Position numbers and translations under genes: made by a program
DNA from: Kitasatospora sp. NBC_01287
GTDB taxonomy: Bacteria > Actinomycetota > Actinomycetes > Streptomycetales > Streptomycetaceae
Assembly (NCBI RefSeq): GCF_026340565.1
Contig: NZ_JAPEPB010000001.1
Location: 3,386,501 to 3,450,500 of the forward strand
Reading direction: 5' to 3'
Length of the DNA stretch: 64,000 nucleotides
The notes under the pieces: model-generated
Told to the model about the DNA's origin: nothing
What the model saw: only the letters and a program-made list of their open reading frames with translations
The model's database searches: none
Shown here: positions 27,259 to 37,662 of the stretch, piece by piece
Layout of the letters: each line of letters begins with the position of its first letter
How positions within the stretch are numbered: position 1 is the stretch's first letter

Positions 27259-28089
27259 TCAGCCCCGCTCGTAGAAAGGTCGTACCCGCTGCAGCAGCCA
27301 GTCCACCACCGGGTCGGCCGCCAGGTCCAGCAGCACCATGTGCACCCCGCCCGGCAGCGGCGCCACCCCCAGCGCCCGGCCGAGCGCCGCGTTGGCGGCC
27401 GCCGGGTCGGCGGGCGCCACCGGGTCCAGCTGGACGCCCACGAACAGCACCGTCGCCTCGCCCTCCACCGAGGCCAGCGCCCGCCGCGCCGTCAGCACCC
27501 CGCCCAGCGCGGCCAGCTCGGCCCGCACCGCCTGCAGGAAGGCGAGCGGCTCCTCGGCCGGCTCCGGCTCGCGCAGCGCCACCCGGGCGCCCTCGGGCAG
27601 CCCCGCGCCGCCCGCGCCCGCCCCCGCCGCGCCGGACTGCTCCCAGCGCCGCTCGCGCGGGCCGCGGCGCAGCTCGGCCACCCCCTGCGGTGGCACCGGG
27701 ATGCCCACCGGCGCCTCGGGGTTGACCGCGATGCCGATGCCCAGCGGCAGGCCGCGGGCGAACTCCCAGACCGGCGCGACGGCGCAGGACAGGCCGGGCG
27801 CGTGCCGCAGGAACTGCTCCTCGGAGGAGAAGACCGGCACGTAGGGCGCGCCGGCCAGCTCGATGGTGGGCAGGTCGAGCGCCACCCCGGCCGGGTCGCC
27901 CCCGGCGGGCAGCGGGATCCAGACCTGGCTGCGCGCCAGCACCTCGACCACCCGGGGCGTGGCACCGGGATCGCCGATCGCGGCGGTGAGCACCTGCTCC
28001 AGCTCGTTGGCGGGCCAGCCGCTGCCCGCCGGTGCCTGGCCGGGCTCGGCCCACCCGGGCCCCGCCACGGCGTACCCCTCTGTCTCCAT
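27259..28089 (-). CDS. SseB-family protein
   Basis: A 276-residue protein with the SseB N-terminal domain (ANELEQVLTAAIGDPGATPR ... VWIPLPAG ... GAPYVPVFSSEEQFLRHAPG ... GIAVNPEAPVGIPVPPQGVAEL) and C-terminal domain (EEPLAFLQAVRAELAALGGVLTARRALASVEG ... LLDLAADPVVDWLLQRVRPFYERG). SseB takes its name from an E. coli gene whose overexpression alters serine sensitivity. Here the pair lies back to back with the glycine-riboswitch-controlled glycine cleavage/serine genes, which fits a link to serine or glycine physiology, although this is inference. It is divergent from the riboswitch, 160 nt away. Confidence 0.85.
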   Translation of the reverse strand: METEGYAVAGPGWAEPGQAPAGSGWPANELEQVLTAAIGDPGATPRVVEVLARSQVWIPLPAGGDPAGVALDLPTIELAGAPYVPVFSSEEQFLRHAPGLSCAVAPVWEFARGLPLGIGIAVNPEAPVGIPVPPQGVAELRRGPRERRWEQSGAAGAGAGGAGLPEGARVALREPEPAEEPLAFLQAVRAELAALGGVLTARRALASVEGEATVLFVGVQLDPVAPADPAAANAALGRALGVAPLPGGVHMVLLDLAADPVVDWLLQRVRPFYERG

Positions 28090-28248
28090 CCGCCCCTGCC
28101 CCGCTTCTCACGCAGTGTGCACACGGTGTGCGCGGTGGAAGCCTACCCACCCCGCCCCCTCTCCCGTGGGTCGCACAGGCATGCCATGATGTGCCCGTCC
28201 GCGTCGTCCGTTCGCGCGGGGAAAACTTCATACTGGCCGCTCGAACCC

Positions 28249-28458
28249 GCGCGGGAGAGTCCGGAGGTGCCGCAGTCGGCACGGACCGGCGCCGAAGGAG
28301 CAAGTCCTCCCCGGAATCTCTCAGGCACCCCTACCGTGTGGGCGAGGCGAATCTGGAAAGTGGAACACGGCCGTGCCGTGCGCCCACCCACGGTGCAAGC
28401 CGCGTCATCCTTGACGCGGTGAAGCTCTCAGGTTGTGACGACAGACGGGGAGACTCCA
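28249..28458 (+). ncRNA. tandem glycine riboswitch (gcvT leader)
   Basis: Two glycine aptamers in the 5' leader of gcvT. The first (about 28249-28340) has GCGGGAGAGTCC, GCGCCGAAGGAGCAAG and AATCTCTCAGGCACC. The second (about 28345-28458) has ATCTGGAAAGTGG, CGGTGCAAGCCGC, GAAGCTCTCAGG and the closing GACGACAGACGGGG. These are the conserved aptamer blocks of the family. In Streptomyces and Bacillus this leader turns on the glycine cleavage genes when glycine is abundant. The expression platform should be the segment up to the gcvT ribosome site at 28483. Confidence 0.93.
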
Positions 28459-28495
28459 CCCCCGCATGTCCTCATACACGACCGGGAGTCTCATC

Positions 28496-29626
28496 ATGTC
28501 CCCCCGCCTGACCGCGCTCGACGCCCTGCACCGCTCGCTCGGTGCGACCATGACCGACTTCGCCGGCTGGGACATGCCGCTGCGCTACGGCAGCGAGCGC
28601 GAGGAGCACCTCGCGGTGCGCACCAAGGCCGGTCTCTTCGACCTCTCGCACATGGGCGAGATCACCGTCTCGGGCCCGCAGGCCGGTGAGCTGCTGGACC
28701 ACGCGCTGGTCGGCTTCATCTCGGCGCTCGGCGTGCTGCGCGCCCGCTACACGATGATCTGCCGCGAGGACGGCGGGATCCTGGACGACCTGATCGTCTA
28801 CCGGACCGCCGAGGACGAGTACCTGGTGGTCGCGAACGCCTCCAACGCCCAGGTGGTGCTGGACGCGCTGACCGAGCGCGCGGCCGGCTTCGACGCCGTG
28901 GTGCGCGACGACCGCGACGCGTACGCGCTGCTCGCCGTGCAGGGCCCGGAGGCCAACGGCATCCTCGCCTCGCTCACCGACGCCGACCTGCCGGCCCTGA
29001 AGTACTACGCGCTGCTGCCCGCCACCGTGGCCGGCAAGCAGGTCTGGCTGGCCCGCACCGGCTACACCGGCGAGGACGGCTTCGAGGTCTTCAGCGCCCC
29101 CGCGGACGCCGAGCACCTGTGGAACGCGCTGACCGAGGCGGGCTCCGCCGCGGGCCTGGTCCCGTGCGGCCTGTCCTGCCGCGACACGCTGCGCCTGGAG
29201 GCCGGCATGCCGCTCTACGGGCACGAGCTGGACACCTCGCTGACCCCCTTCGACGCGGGCCTGGGCCGCGTGGTGCGCTTCGACAAGACCACCAACGGCG
29301 GCGAGTTCGTCGGTCGCAAGGCGCTGGAGGAGGCGGCCGCCAAGGCCGAGTCGAACCCGCCGCGCAAGCTGGTCGGCCTGGTCTCCGAGGGCAAGCGGGT
29401 ACCGCGCGCCGAGTACGCGGTGGTCGACGCCACGGCCGGCGGCGAGGCCGCCGCGATCGGGCGGATCACCTCCGGTGCCCCCTCCCCCACCCTCGGCAAG
29501 CCGATCGCCATCGCCTACGTGGACGCCGCCTTCGCGGCCCCCGGCACCGCGGTCGCGGTGGACGTGCGCGGCAAGCACGAGCCGGTCGAGGTCGTCGCGC
29601 TGCCGTTCTACAAGCGCGCCCGCTGA
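28496..29626 (+). CDS. gcvT: glycine cleavage system T protein (aminomethyltransferase)
   Basis: Transfers the methylene group from the lipoyl arm of GcvH to tetrahydrofolate, releasing ammonia. The 376-residue product shows MTDFAGWDMPLRYGSEREEH, DLSHMGEI, GGILDDLIVYR, ARTGYTGEDGFEVF, CGLSCRDTLRLEAGMPLYGHEL and the C-terminal beta-barrel KLVGLVSEGKRVPR. The ATG at 28496 has GGGAG seven bases upstream, while an earlier in-frame ATG at 28466 has none. It is the first gene after the glycine riboswitch. gcvP is not in the window. Confidence 0.96.
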   Translation: MSPRLTALDALHRSLGATMTDFAGWDMPLRYGSEREEHLAVRTKAGLFDLSHMGEITVSGPQAGELLDHALVGFISALGVLRARYTMICREDGGILDDLIVYRTAEDEYLVVANASNAQVVLDALTERAAGFDAVVRDDRDAYALLAVQGPEANGILASLTDADLPALKYYALLPATVAGKQVWLARTGYTGEDGFEVFSAPADAEHLWNALTEAGSAAGLVPCGLSCRDTLRLEAGMPLYGHELDTSLTPFDAGLGRVVRFDKTTNGGEFVGRKALEEAAAKAESNPPRKLVGLVSEGKRVPRAEYAVVDATAGGEAAAIGRITSGAPSPTLGKPIAIAYVDAAFAAPGTAVAVDVRGKHEPVEVVALPFYKRAR

Positions 29627-29728
29627 GCCCGCGCCACCGCGCCTGCTTCAATCTGCTGACCGTTCGCCGACCGTCCGCTCGGCGGACCGTTTCGTCACAC
29701 CCGCTTCCGATCCTGGAGAATGACCATC

Positions 29729-30109
29729 ATGAGCAACCCGCAGCACCTGCAGTACAGCAAGGAGCACGAGTGGCTGACCGCCGCCGACGCGGACGGCGTG
29801 TCGACCGTCGGGATCACCGAGCACGCGGCCACCGCCCTCGGTGACATCGTCTACGTGCAGCTGCCCGAGGTCGGCGACACCGTCACCGCCGGGGAGACCT
29901 GCGGCGAGCTCGAGTCCACCAAGTCCGTCAGCGACCTGTACTCCCCCGCCACCGGCGAGGTCGTCGAGGTCAACCAGGGCGTCGTCGACGAGCCCGCCCT
30001 GGTCAACTCGGCCGCCTTCGAGGGTGGCTGGCTCTTCAAGCTGAAGCTCTCCGAGACCCCCGGGGACCTGCTCAGCGCCGACGAGTACGCCGCTTTCACC
30101 CAGTCCTGA
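29729..30109 (+). CDS. gcvH: glycine cleavage system H protein
   Basis: The lipoyl-carrying shuttle of the glycine cleavage complex, 126 residues. The lipoylation site is K65 in [15 protein letters not shown]. The HEWL start, [22 protein letters not shown] and the end [25 protein letters not shown] are family-standard. Two ATGs are in frame; the one at 29729 is chosen because GGAG lies ten bases before it, while the ATG at 29720 overlaps that ribosome site. It follows gcvT by about 100 nt. Confidence 0.97.
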   Translation: MSNPQHLQYSKEHEWLTAADADGVSTVGITEHAATALGDIVYVQLPEVGDTVTAGETCGELESTKSVSDLYSPATGEVVEVNQGVVDEPALVNSAAFEGGWLFKLKLSETPGDLLSADEYAAFTQS

Positions 30110-30185
30110 CGGACGCGTGCGGGCGGTCGCAGCGCGGCGGCCGCCCGCCCTTGGTCCCCGCCCAGCCCCACGGGAAGACGCCACC

Positions 30186-31448
<1,263 letters not shown>

Positions 31449-31454
<6 letters not shown>

Positions 31455-31493
31455 GACCTGTGGGACCTGTGGGCCCTGTAGGACCCGCAGGAC
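31449..31493. repeat. 9-bp tandem repeat after glyA
   Basis: Five units of nine bases (CTGTAGGAC, CTGTGGGAC, CTGTGGGCC, CTGTAGGAC, CCGCAGGAC) begin within the glyA stop region and end before the terminator. The first unit overlaps the last codons of glyA. Confidence 0.7.
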
Positions 31494-31508
31494 CGTAGGT
31501 CGCACCGC

Positions 31509-31543
31509 GGGCGTGGTCGGCGTCACCCTCACCGACCACGCCC
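31509..31543 (+). terminator. glyA terminator hairpin
   Basis: A perfect 12-bp stem (GGGCGTGGTCGG, 31509-31520, with its complement at 31532-31543) around an 11-nt loop, 54 nt past the glyA stop. There is no U-run, which is usual for Streptomyces terminators. It separates glyA from sdaA, which therefore probably has its own promoter in 31544-31678. Confidence 0.6.
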
Positions 31544-31678
31544 CCGCACCGGGGCACCGCGCACACTGGAACGTGAGCCGGTGCCCCGCCGCACGCTCCG
31601 AGACCCTCTCCCGGGCGACCAGCCCTCCGCCTCCGGGCGACCAGCCCCTCTCCACGAGATAGACAAGGACGTCACCCC

Positions 31679-33046
<1,368 letters not shown>

Positions 33047-33113
33047 GGAAACTCAGCCTGAGCTGCGGCTTTGCGTCTTTCAGGGCTGTCGGGGCCTTCC
33101 CTGCCCACATCGC

Positions 33114-33167
33114 GAAAAGTCCCTGGCGAACCCCTGATCAGCACGCCGCTGACCAGGGGTTCGTCGT
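33114..33167. repeat. hairpin repeat, copy A, upstream of vapBC-type pair
   Basis: A 27-nt block (33114-33140) beginning GAAAAGTCCCTGGCGAACCC recurs at 34174-34200 with one mismatch. Within copy A, CGAACCCCTGATCAGC (33128-33143) pairs with GCTGACCAGGGGTTCG (33149-33164) with one mismatch, a 16-bp stem. It could serve as a terminator for sdaA, but its repetition on both sides of the toxin-antitoxin genes suggests a mobile-cassette boundary. Confidence 0.7.
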
Positions 33168-33181
33168 CGTGCCGCGGAGCA

Positions 33182-33382
33182 CTACGCCTCCACGATGTCC
33201 CCGTATCCGTCCAAGCGCATCGGAGTGTTGGCCCGGGTATCCCACAGCGGATGGTGACTTGTAGTGATCGGCCTCTGGCCAGAGACCGCGTCCCATGTGG
33301 ACTGCGTCGGCTCCGCTGTCGCCATCACGGCTGACGCCGTCCCGGCAGGCGGCGCATGTTGGAGCAGTTCCCGTGGGCACAT
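33182..33382 (-). pseudogene. possible small or remnant gene, unknown function
   Basis: A 66-codon frame on the minus strand from an ATG at 33382 to the stop at 33182. The C-terminal half (TQSTWDAVSGQRPITTSHHP, then PMRLDGYGDIVEA) reads like real protein and not like a shadow of another gene. The codon use is less GC-biased than neighbouring core genes. I do not recognise the family. It lies inside the repeat-flanked island and may be the 3' end of a lost gene. Confidence 0.3.
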
Positions 33383-33399
33383 GGTGTGCCGCCCTGTAG

Positions 33400-33431
33400 C
33401 ACCAGGTGGCACACATCGATAGCCTGGTGGC
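33400..33431 (+). promoter_or_regulatory. promoter and candidate operator of the toxin-antitoxin pair
   Basis: CACCAGG (33400-33406) and CCTGGTG (33423-33429) form an inverted repeat, and TAGCCT (33420-33425) is a -10-like box six bases before the ATG at 33432. Repression by the antitoxin-toxin complex at such a site is the norm for type II systems. The mRNA is probably leaderless. Confidence 0.45.
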
Positions 33432-33701
33432 ATGACAGCGCAACCGGAGATCACGCAGCGGGACCTGCGGAGCAGGTCGAGAGAGATCATGGACGCCGTC
33501 GAGGCCGGCCAGTCGTTCACCGTGACCCGTGACGGCCACCGGATCGGAGAGCTGATCCCGCTGAAGCGCCGCAGGCGCTTCGTTCCCCGAGCCGAGTTCG
33601 CCGCGATGTCGCGGAGCGCACCCGACATCTCCCTGGATGCCTTCCGGGCGGATCAGGACGCCACGGCCGCACAGGAGATGGACGACCCGTATGCCCGTTG
33701 A
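33432..33701 (+). CDS. type II antitoxin, Phd/YefM-like
   Basis: An 89-residue antitoxin. The N-terminal Phd/YefM-type DNA-binding fold is seen in EITQRDLRSRSREIMDAVEAGQSFTVTRDGHRIGELIPL. The C-terminal half (DISLDAFRADQDATAAQEMDDPYAR) is the flexible toxin-neutralising tail, and the DxFRAD motif is typical of antitoxins paired with PIN toxins. It is translated just upstream of, and overlapping by 11 nt, the PIN-domain toxin gene. Confidence 0.88.
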   Translation: MTAQPEITQRDLRSRSREIMDAVEAGQSFTVTRDGHRIGELIPLKRRRRFVPRAEFAAMSRSAPDISLDAFRADQDATAAQEMDDPYAR

Positions 33702-34149
33702 GCACGAGCGCGGTCTGCTCGACACCAACATCATGATCCTGCGCCGTTGGGTGGACCCGGCCGAGCTCCCCGCCGAGATGGCCATCAGCGCGATCACCTT
33801 GGCGGAGCTGTCCGCCGGGCCGCATGAGGTCCGGCGGAACGAGGAGCAGGCCGACTACGACGAATACGCGGAGCGAGCCCGCCGACTCGACGTCCTCCAA
33901 CGTGCCGAGAACGAGTTCGACCCCATCCCCTTCGATACGGAGGCCGCACGCAGCTACGGCCGGATCTGCGCCGCCGTCATCGGCGCGGGGCGGAAACCGC
34001 GAAGGCGCGTGGCCGACCTGATGATCGCCGCTATCGCCGTCGCCGAGGACCTCCCTCTGTTCACCACCAACCCCGACGACTTCAAGGGCTTGGAGACACT
34101 TCTGACCGTCGTACCGGTCACCCGCCCGGCGCTCCCGCACGATCGCTGA
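33691..34149 (+). CDS. PIN-domain toxin, VapC-like
   Basis: A 152-residue ribonuclease toxin of the PIN family. The acidic active-site residues are D11 (GLLDTNIMI), E39 (ITLAELSAG), D109 (VADLMIAAIAV) and D129/D130 (TTNPDDF). All are present, so it should be active. VapC toxins cut tRNA or rRNA when freed from the antitoxin. The ATG at 33691 overlaps the antitoxin gene. The pair sits between two copies of a hairpin repeat, and a relic of a second vapC-like tail lies 240 nt downstream. Confidence 0.9.
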   Translation: MPVEHERGLLDTNIMILRRWVDPAELPAEMAISAITLAELSAGPHEVRRNEEQADYDEYAERARRLDVLQRAENEFDPIPFDTEAARSYGRICAAVIGAGRKPRRRVADLMIAAIAVAEDLPLFTTNPDDFKGLETLLTVVPVTRPALPHDR

Positions 34150-34173
34150 GCAGGCACCGGTCAAAATGTCCCT

Positions 34174-34221
34174 GAAAAGTCCCTGGCGAACCCCTGGTCA
34201 ACAGAACACTGACCAGGGTTC
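34174..34221. repeat. hairpin repeat, copy B, downstream of vapBC-type pair
   Basis: Same 27-nt block as at 33114 (one mismatch) at a distance of 1060 bp. CCCTGGTCA (34192-34200) and TGACCAGGG (34210-34218) form the inverted repeat of this copy. It starts 25 nt after the toxin stop codon. Confidence 0.7.
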
Positions 34222-34385
34222 CAAGCGGCCGGTGCGGCAGCAGACAATCACCCGATGCAGCGTTCCGAACACCGGCACCGCTGATTCGATGCCTGTCCAA
34301 TGGTGCCCGGCCAGCGTGACGCCCAAGGTCGTGTGGCGCTGAACTCGCAGGTCAGCACCACGCTATCGGTTGCGTGATCCCTCTC

Positions 34386-34451
34386 AGAGGACTCGAAACA
34401 CCGCTCACCGTCGTGCCCGTGAGGCGCCCCGCGGTGCCGCGCGGCCGCTGA
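34386..34451 (+). pseudogene. 3' remnant of a second vapC-like gene
   Basis: The codons RGLETPLTVVPVRRPAVPRG, one more Arg and a stop read in frame here. They align with the end of the intact toxin, KGLETLLTVVPVTRPALPHD plus Arg and stop. The two are diverged in DNA, so this is a paralogue and not a recent copy. Nothing upstream of it resembles the rest of a PIN protein, so only the last ~20 codons survive. The surrounding gap (34150-34469) holds no other gene I can support. Confidence 0.55.
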
Positions 34452-34469
34452 CCTCCCCTGGGCCCGCGG

Positions 34470-35342
34470 TCAGCCGGACCCCTCGCCCCGCAGCACGGCG
34501 GCGTGCTCGGCGGCGAACTCCGCGAAGGAGCGGGCCGGGCGGCCGGTCAGCTTCGCCAGGTCCGGGGCGACCGCGCTCGCCAGGCCGGCCGCGTAGAGCC
34601 CGTAGAGCTCGACCATGCCCTCGGCCCGCCAGGGGTCCCAGCCGGCGCCGAGCATGCCGGCCAGGGCCGCCGCGGGCTCGGCGGCCAGGTAGCCGACCTC
34701 GCGGCCGGCGGCCGCGCCCAGTTGCTCGGCGATCTCGCCGTGGGTGAGCGCGGCGGGGCCGGTCAGGGTGTGGATCGCCCCCTCGTGCCCCTCGCCGGTG
34801 AGCGCCTCGACCGCGGCGTCGGCGACGTCGCGCGCGTCCACGTACGAGACCGCGCCGGTGCCGCCGGGCACCGTCAGCCGGCCGGCCCGGACCGCGGCCG
34901 CCATGCCGAGGAAGTTCTGGTAGAAGCCGTTGGGGGCCAGCACGGTCCACGGCAGTCCGCTCGCGACCAGGTGGTCGAAGCCACTGACGTGCGCGCCAAC
35001 GAACCGCACACCCTCGGGCCGCTGCTCCAGTCCGGCCGCGGCGTGCAGCACGACGCGCGGGCCGCGCCCGGTGCGCACCGCCGCGTCGATCACGTTGCGC
35101 TCGTGCGCGGCCATCTCCGGGTGGACGGCGACCAGCAGGTAGACGGCGTCGGCGCCGGCCAGGGCGGCGTCCAGCGAGGCCGGGTCGGCGAAGTCGGCGG
35201 CCACCGGCCGCACCCCGGCGTCCCACTCGGCGGGCGCGGCGGCGGGGTCGCGGAGCAGCGCGCGCACGCTCTCGCCGCGCTCGCGCAGACCCTGGACGAT
35301 CTTCGAACCCACAGTGCCGGTGGCACCGGTGACCACGATCAC
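34470..35342 (-). CDS. NmrA-like NAD(P)-binding protein
   Basis: A 290-residue atypical SDR. It starts MIVVTGATGTVGSKIVQGLR with the TGATGxVG nucleotide loop, then VYLLVAVHPEMAAHERNVIDAA, VLHAAAGL, a Trp-Thr-Leu-Pro-like segment LPWTVLAPNGFYQNFLGM, and VSYVDARDVADAAVEALTG. This is the NmrA/HSCARG group, which binds NAD(P) and either reduces quinones or senses redox state. There is no YxxxK pair. Substrate and role are unknown. No neighbour on the same strand within 100 nt is obviously linked. Confidence 0.88.
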   Translation of the reverse strand: MIVVTGATGTVGSKIVQGLRERGESVRALLRDPAAAPAEWDAGVRPVAADFADPASLDAALAGADAVYLLVAVHPEMAAHERNVIDAAVRTGRGPRVVLHAAAGLEQRPEGVRFVGAHVSGFDHLVASGLPWTVLAPNGFYQNFLGMAAAVRAGRLTVPGGTGAVSYVDARDVADAAVEALTGEGHEGAIHTLTGPAALTHGEIAEQLGAAAGREVGYLAAEPAAALAGMLGAGWDPWRAEGMVELYGLYAAGLASAVAPDLAKLTGRPARSFAEFAAEHAAVLRGEGSG

Positions 35343-35441
35343 GAAACTGCTCCCCCGTCGTTCAGTTGACCATCCGTCAGCTGAACACTCGCAGACCCGG
35401 GCCGAACGATCAAGACCGGGGCCAGGACGGTCACAGGACGG

Positions 35442-36032
35442 TCAGACGACCCGCTCGCGCACCTTCAGCTCGAACCAGACGCCCTTGCCTCGCGGCAGCA
35501 GGTCCGCGCCCCAGCGGTCGGCCAGCGCGTCCACCACCTGGAGTCCGCGCCCGCACTCGGCCATCCCGGCCTCGGCCATGATCAGGCAGGGCAGCGCCCG
35601 CGAGGAGTCCCGCACCTCGACCCGCAGCCAGCCGGGGCGCCGCACCAGCTTCAGCCCGATGGTGCGCCCGCCGGTGTGCCGCACCGCGTTGGCGACCAGC
35701 TCGGCGGTGAGCAACTCGCCGATCTCCAGCAGCGGCTGCAGACCCCAGCCCTGCAGCACCGAGAGCACCAGCCGGCGGGCCAGCGGCCCCGACTCGCCGC
35801 GCGAGGGCAGCCGCACCTCCTCGCCGGCGGCGGGATCGCGCAGCCTGGGCAGCACGGTGCGCTCCAACTCCCGGCTGGAGAGTCGCTCCAGGGCCGCGAG
35901 CCCGGTGAGGACCGCTCCGCACGGGGCCGCCGCGCCCGCCCGCTGGGCCCCTAACGGGACGTCAGCGGCCAGGCCGGGCCCGAGATGTGATGACTGATCG
36001 ACTTCGCCCCATCCCGCCATGCGCTCCATCAT
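35442..36032 (-). CDS. anti-sigma-like ATP-binding protein
   Basis: A protein of about 196 residues with a C-terminal GHKL ATPase domain. The N-box is LTAELVANAVRHTGG and the G-box is MAECGRGLQVVDALADRWG, followed by GKGVWFELKV. The N-terminal ~60 residues (GAAAPCGAVLTGLAALERLSSRELERTVLPRL) are extra to the domain and unrecognised. The start is uncertain: ATG codons at 36032 and 36020 and a GTG at 36077 are all in frame and none has a strong ribosome site. It is probably a serine kinase of the RsbW type. Confidence 0.82.
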   Translation of the reverse strand: MMERMAGWGEVDQSSHLGPGLAADVPLGAQRAGAAAPCGAVLTGLAALERLSSRELERTVLPRLRDPAAGEEVRLPSRGESGPLARRLVLSVLQGWGLQPLLEIGELLTAELVANAVRHTGGRTIGLKLVRRPGWLRVEVRDSSRALPCLIMAEAGMAECGRGLQVVDALADRWGADLLPRGKGVWFELKVRERVV

Positions 36033-36124
36033 CGCGGTTCGCAAGCAGCCGCGTACGGACAATGACGAAACGATCACTATTCACTTGGCATATGACGCGC
36101 GCACCGGGCGTCGACCCGCGGTGG

Positions 36125-37387
36125 CTACCAGGTGCTCCACGGCATGTTCCAGCCGCTCAGGCCGTTGTCCGGAGTGACCTGTGCGCCCTTGGAGTTGACG
36201 ACCTTCACGACATCTCCCACCATCGAGGCGGCGTAGAACTTGGCCGCCGGCGTGTCGGTGCCGCCCGCGTCGCCCGGCGCGTCCTGCAGGCCCACGCAGC
36301 CGTGGCTGACGTTGGCGGTGCCGAAGGTGCCGGCCGAGGACCAGTTGTTGCCGTGCACGTAGGTGCCCGAGTCGGTCAGCCGCATCGAGTGCGGGACCAT
36401 CAGGTCATACTCGCCCGGCTTGAGCCCCGGCACCGAGGCCGAGGTCATGTGCGCGGTGCCCTCCTTGGCCTCGATCACCATGGTGCCGTTGTAGGTCGGG
36501 TGCTCGTCCGAACCGGAGCTGATCGGGACGGTCTCCACGGTCTGCCCGTTGTCCTGCACGGTCATGGTGTGCGCGGCGGCGTCCACCGTGCTGACCTGGG
36601 CCCGGCTGCTGATGGTGAAGGACTCGTCGCGGTCCGAGCCGCCGTAGACGCCGGGCGAGACCTCGACGTTCTTCAGCCGGATCTGGATCTTGACCTGGGT
36701 GTTCGGGTTCCAGAAGTTCTGCGGGCGGATGTCCAGCCGGTTGTTGCCCATCCAGTGGCCCTTGACCGTGGTGCCGTCCGAGGCCACGAAGGTGATCCCC
36801 TGCTCGACCGCCTTCTTGTTCTGGATCGGCATGCCGAAGTTGAACGAGACGATCATGCCGACGCCGTAGGTGGAGCCGGTCGCGACGTTGTCCTGGCTGC
36901 GCGAGGTCTTGCTCGGGGTCAGCGTGGAGAAGCTGCTGGTGGCCGTGGTGGCCACCCCGTTGGCGTCGGTGGCCTGTGCCTTGACCTGGTACGAGTCGGC
37001 GACCGACAGGCCCGCGGCGGGCACCCAGCTGGTGCCGTCGGCGGAGATGCTGCCCTGGACCGCCTGGCCGCTCTTGTCGGTGACCGTGACCTGGCTCAGC
37101 TTGCCGCTGCTGACGGCGACCTTGAGGGCGTCCGGCGCGGCGTTCTGGGTGCCGTCCTTGGGTTCGATGTCGACCACCGCGCCGGAGGTCGGCGCCGCCG
37201 AGGTGGCCGGCGCGCCCGGAGTGGTCGAGGCGCCGCCCCCGCCCCCACCGCCGCCGGTCGCGGTGGCACCCGCGCTCGGCGTGCCGGCCCCGGCCGCCTT
37301 GGCGCCCGTGCCGCCGCCACCGCACGCCGTGACCAGCAGCAGGGTGCCGCCCACCGCCAGTGCCGCTCCCACGCGTATCGAGCGCAT
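36125..37387 (-). CDS. L,D-transpeptidase lipoprotein, copy 1
   Basis: A 420-residue cell-wall enzyme that makes 3-3 crosslinks between meso/LL-DAP residues in peptidoglycan. A lipoprotein signal ends in LVTAC (C22), followed by a Gly/Ala/Thr-rich linker. Two Ig-like domains come next (about 70-260, with TGSTYGVGMIVSFNFGMPIQ and DGTTVKGHWMGNNRLDIRP), then the YkuD catalytic domain. Its active site is in HGNNWSSAGTFGTANVSHGC, with catalytic C364 in SHGCVGL. The layout matches LdtMt2-type enzymes. The ATG at 37387 has GGGGAG eight bases upstream. A paralogue lies directly upstream. Confidence 0.93.
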   Translation of the reverse strand: MRSIRVGAALAVGGTLLLVTACGGGGTGAKAAGAGTPSAGATATGGGGGGGGASTTPGAPATSAAPTSGAVVDIEPKDGTQNAAPDALKVAVSSGKLSQVTVTDKSGQAVQGSISADGTSWVPAAGLSVADSYQVKAQATDANGVATTATSSFSTLTPSKTSRSQDNVATGSTYGVGMIVSFNFGMPIQNKKAVEQGITFVASDGTTVKGHWMGNNRLDIRPQNFWNPNTQVKIQIRLKNVEVSPGVYGGSDRDESFTISSRAQVSTVDAAAHTMTVQDNGQTVETVPISSGSDEHPTYNGTMVIEAKEGTAHMTSASVPGLKPGEYDLMVPHSMRLTDSGTYVHGNNWSSAGTFGTANVSHGCVGLQDAPGDAGGTDTPAAKFYAASMVGDVVKVVNSKGAQVTPDNGLSGWNMPWSTW

Positions 37388-37571
37388 GCCTCTACTCCCC
37401 TGCTTCTCTCCGGGACGGGCTCGGTCCCGCACTGCGAACACGTCGCGGGCGGGCCGCCGGTTCCCTACCGGTACGACAAATCGGTCGATTGTTACATCTG
37501 ATTGCTTCACCCGTTCGGCGGGATCCATACCCGCGCCGGACCTCGGCCCCGAAGCCGGCCGAAAAGCCGAA

Positions 37572-37607
37572 CGGCCCACCCCGGGACAAACGCCTCGGGG
37601 TGGGCCG
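37572..37607 (-). terminator. terminator of L,D-transpeptidase copy 2
   Basis: A perfect 12-bp stem (CGGCCCACCCCG at 37572-37583 and its complement at 37596-37607) with a 12-nt loop. On the minus strand it is followed by CGGCTTTTC, giving a short U-run. It lies 56 nt past the stop of the gene at 37663. Confidence 0.75.
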
Positions 37608-37662
37608 CAGGTTGCCTGCTACGGCGAAATCTCACGGGATTGCCAGGAATCCCGGAGGAGGG

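Noticed and set aside
31544..31678. Possible second glycine riboswitch upstream of sdaA
   Set aside because: None of the conserved aptamer blocks seen at 28249-28458 is present.
33128..33164. tRNA-like T-arm suspicion from GGGGTTCG in the repeat
   Set aside because: No acceptor, D-arm or anticodon arm can be folded around it, so it is not a tRNA or tRNA fragment.
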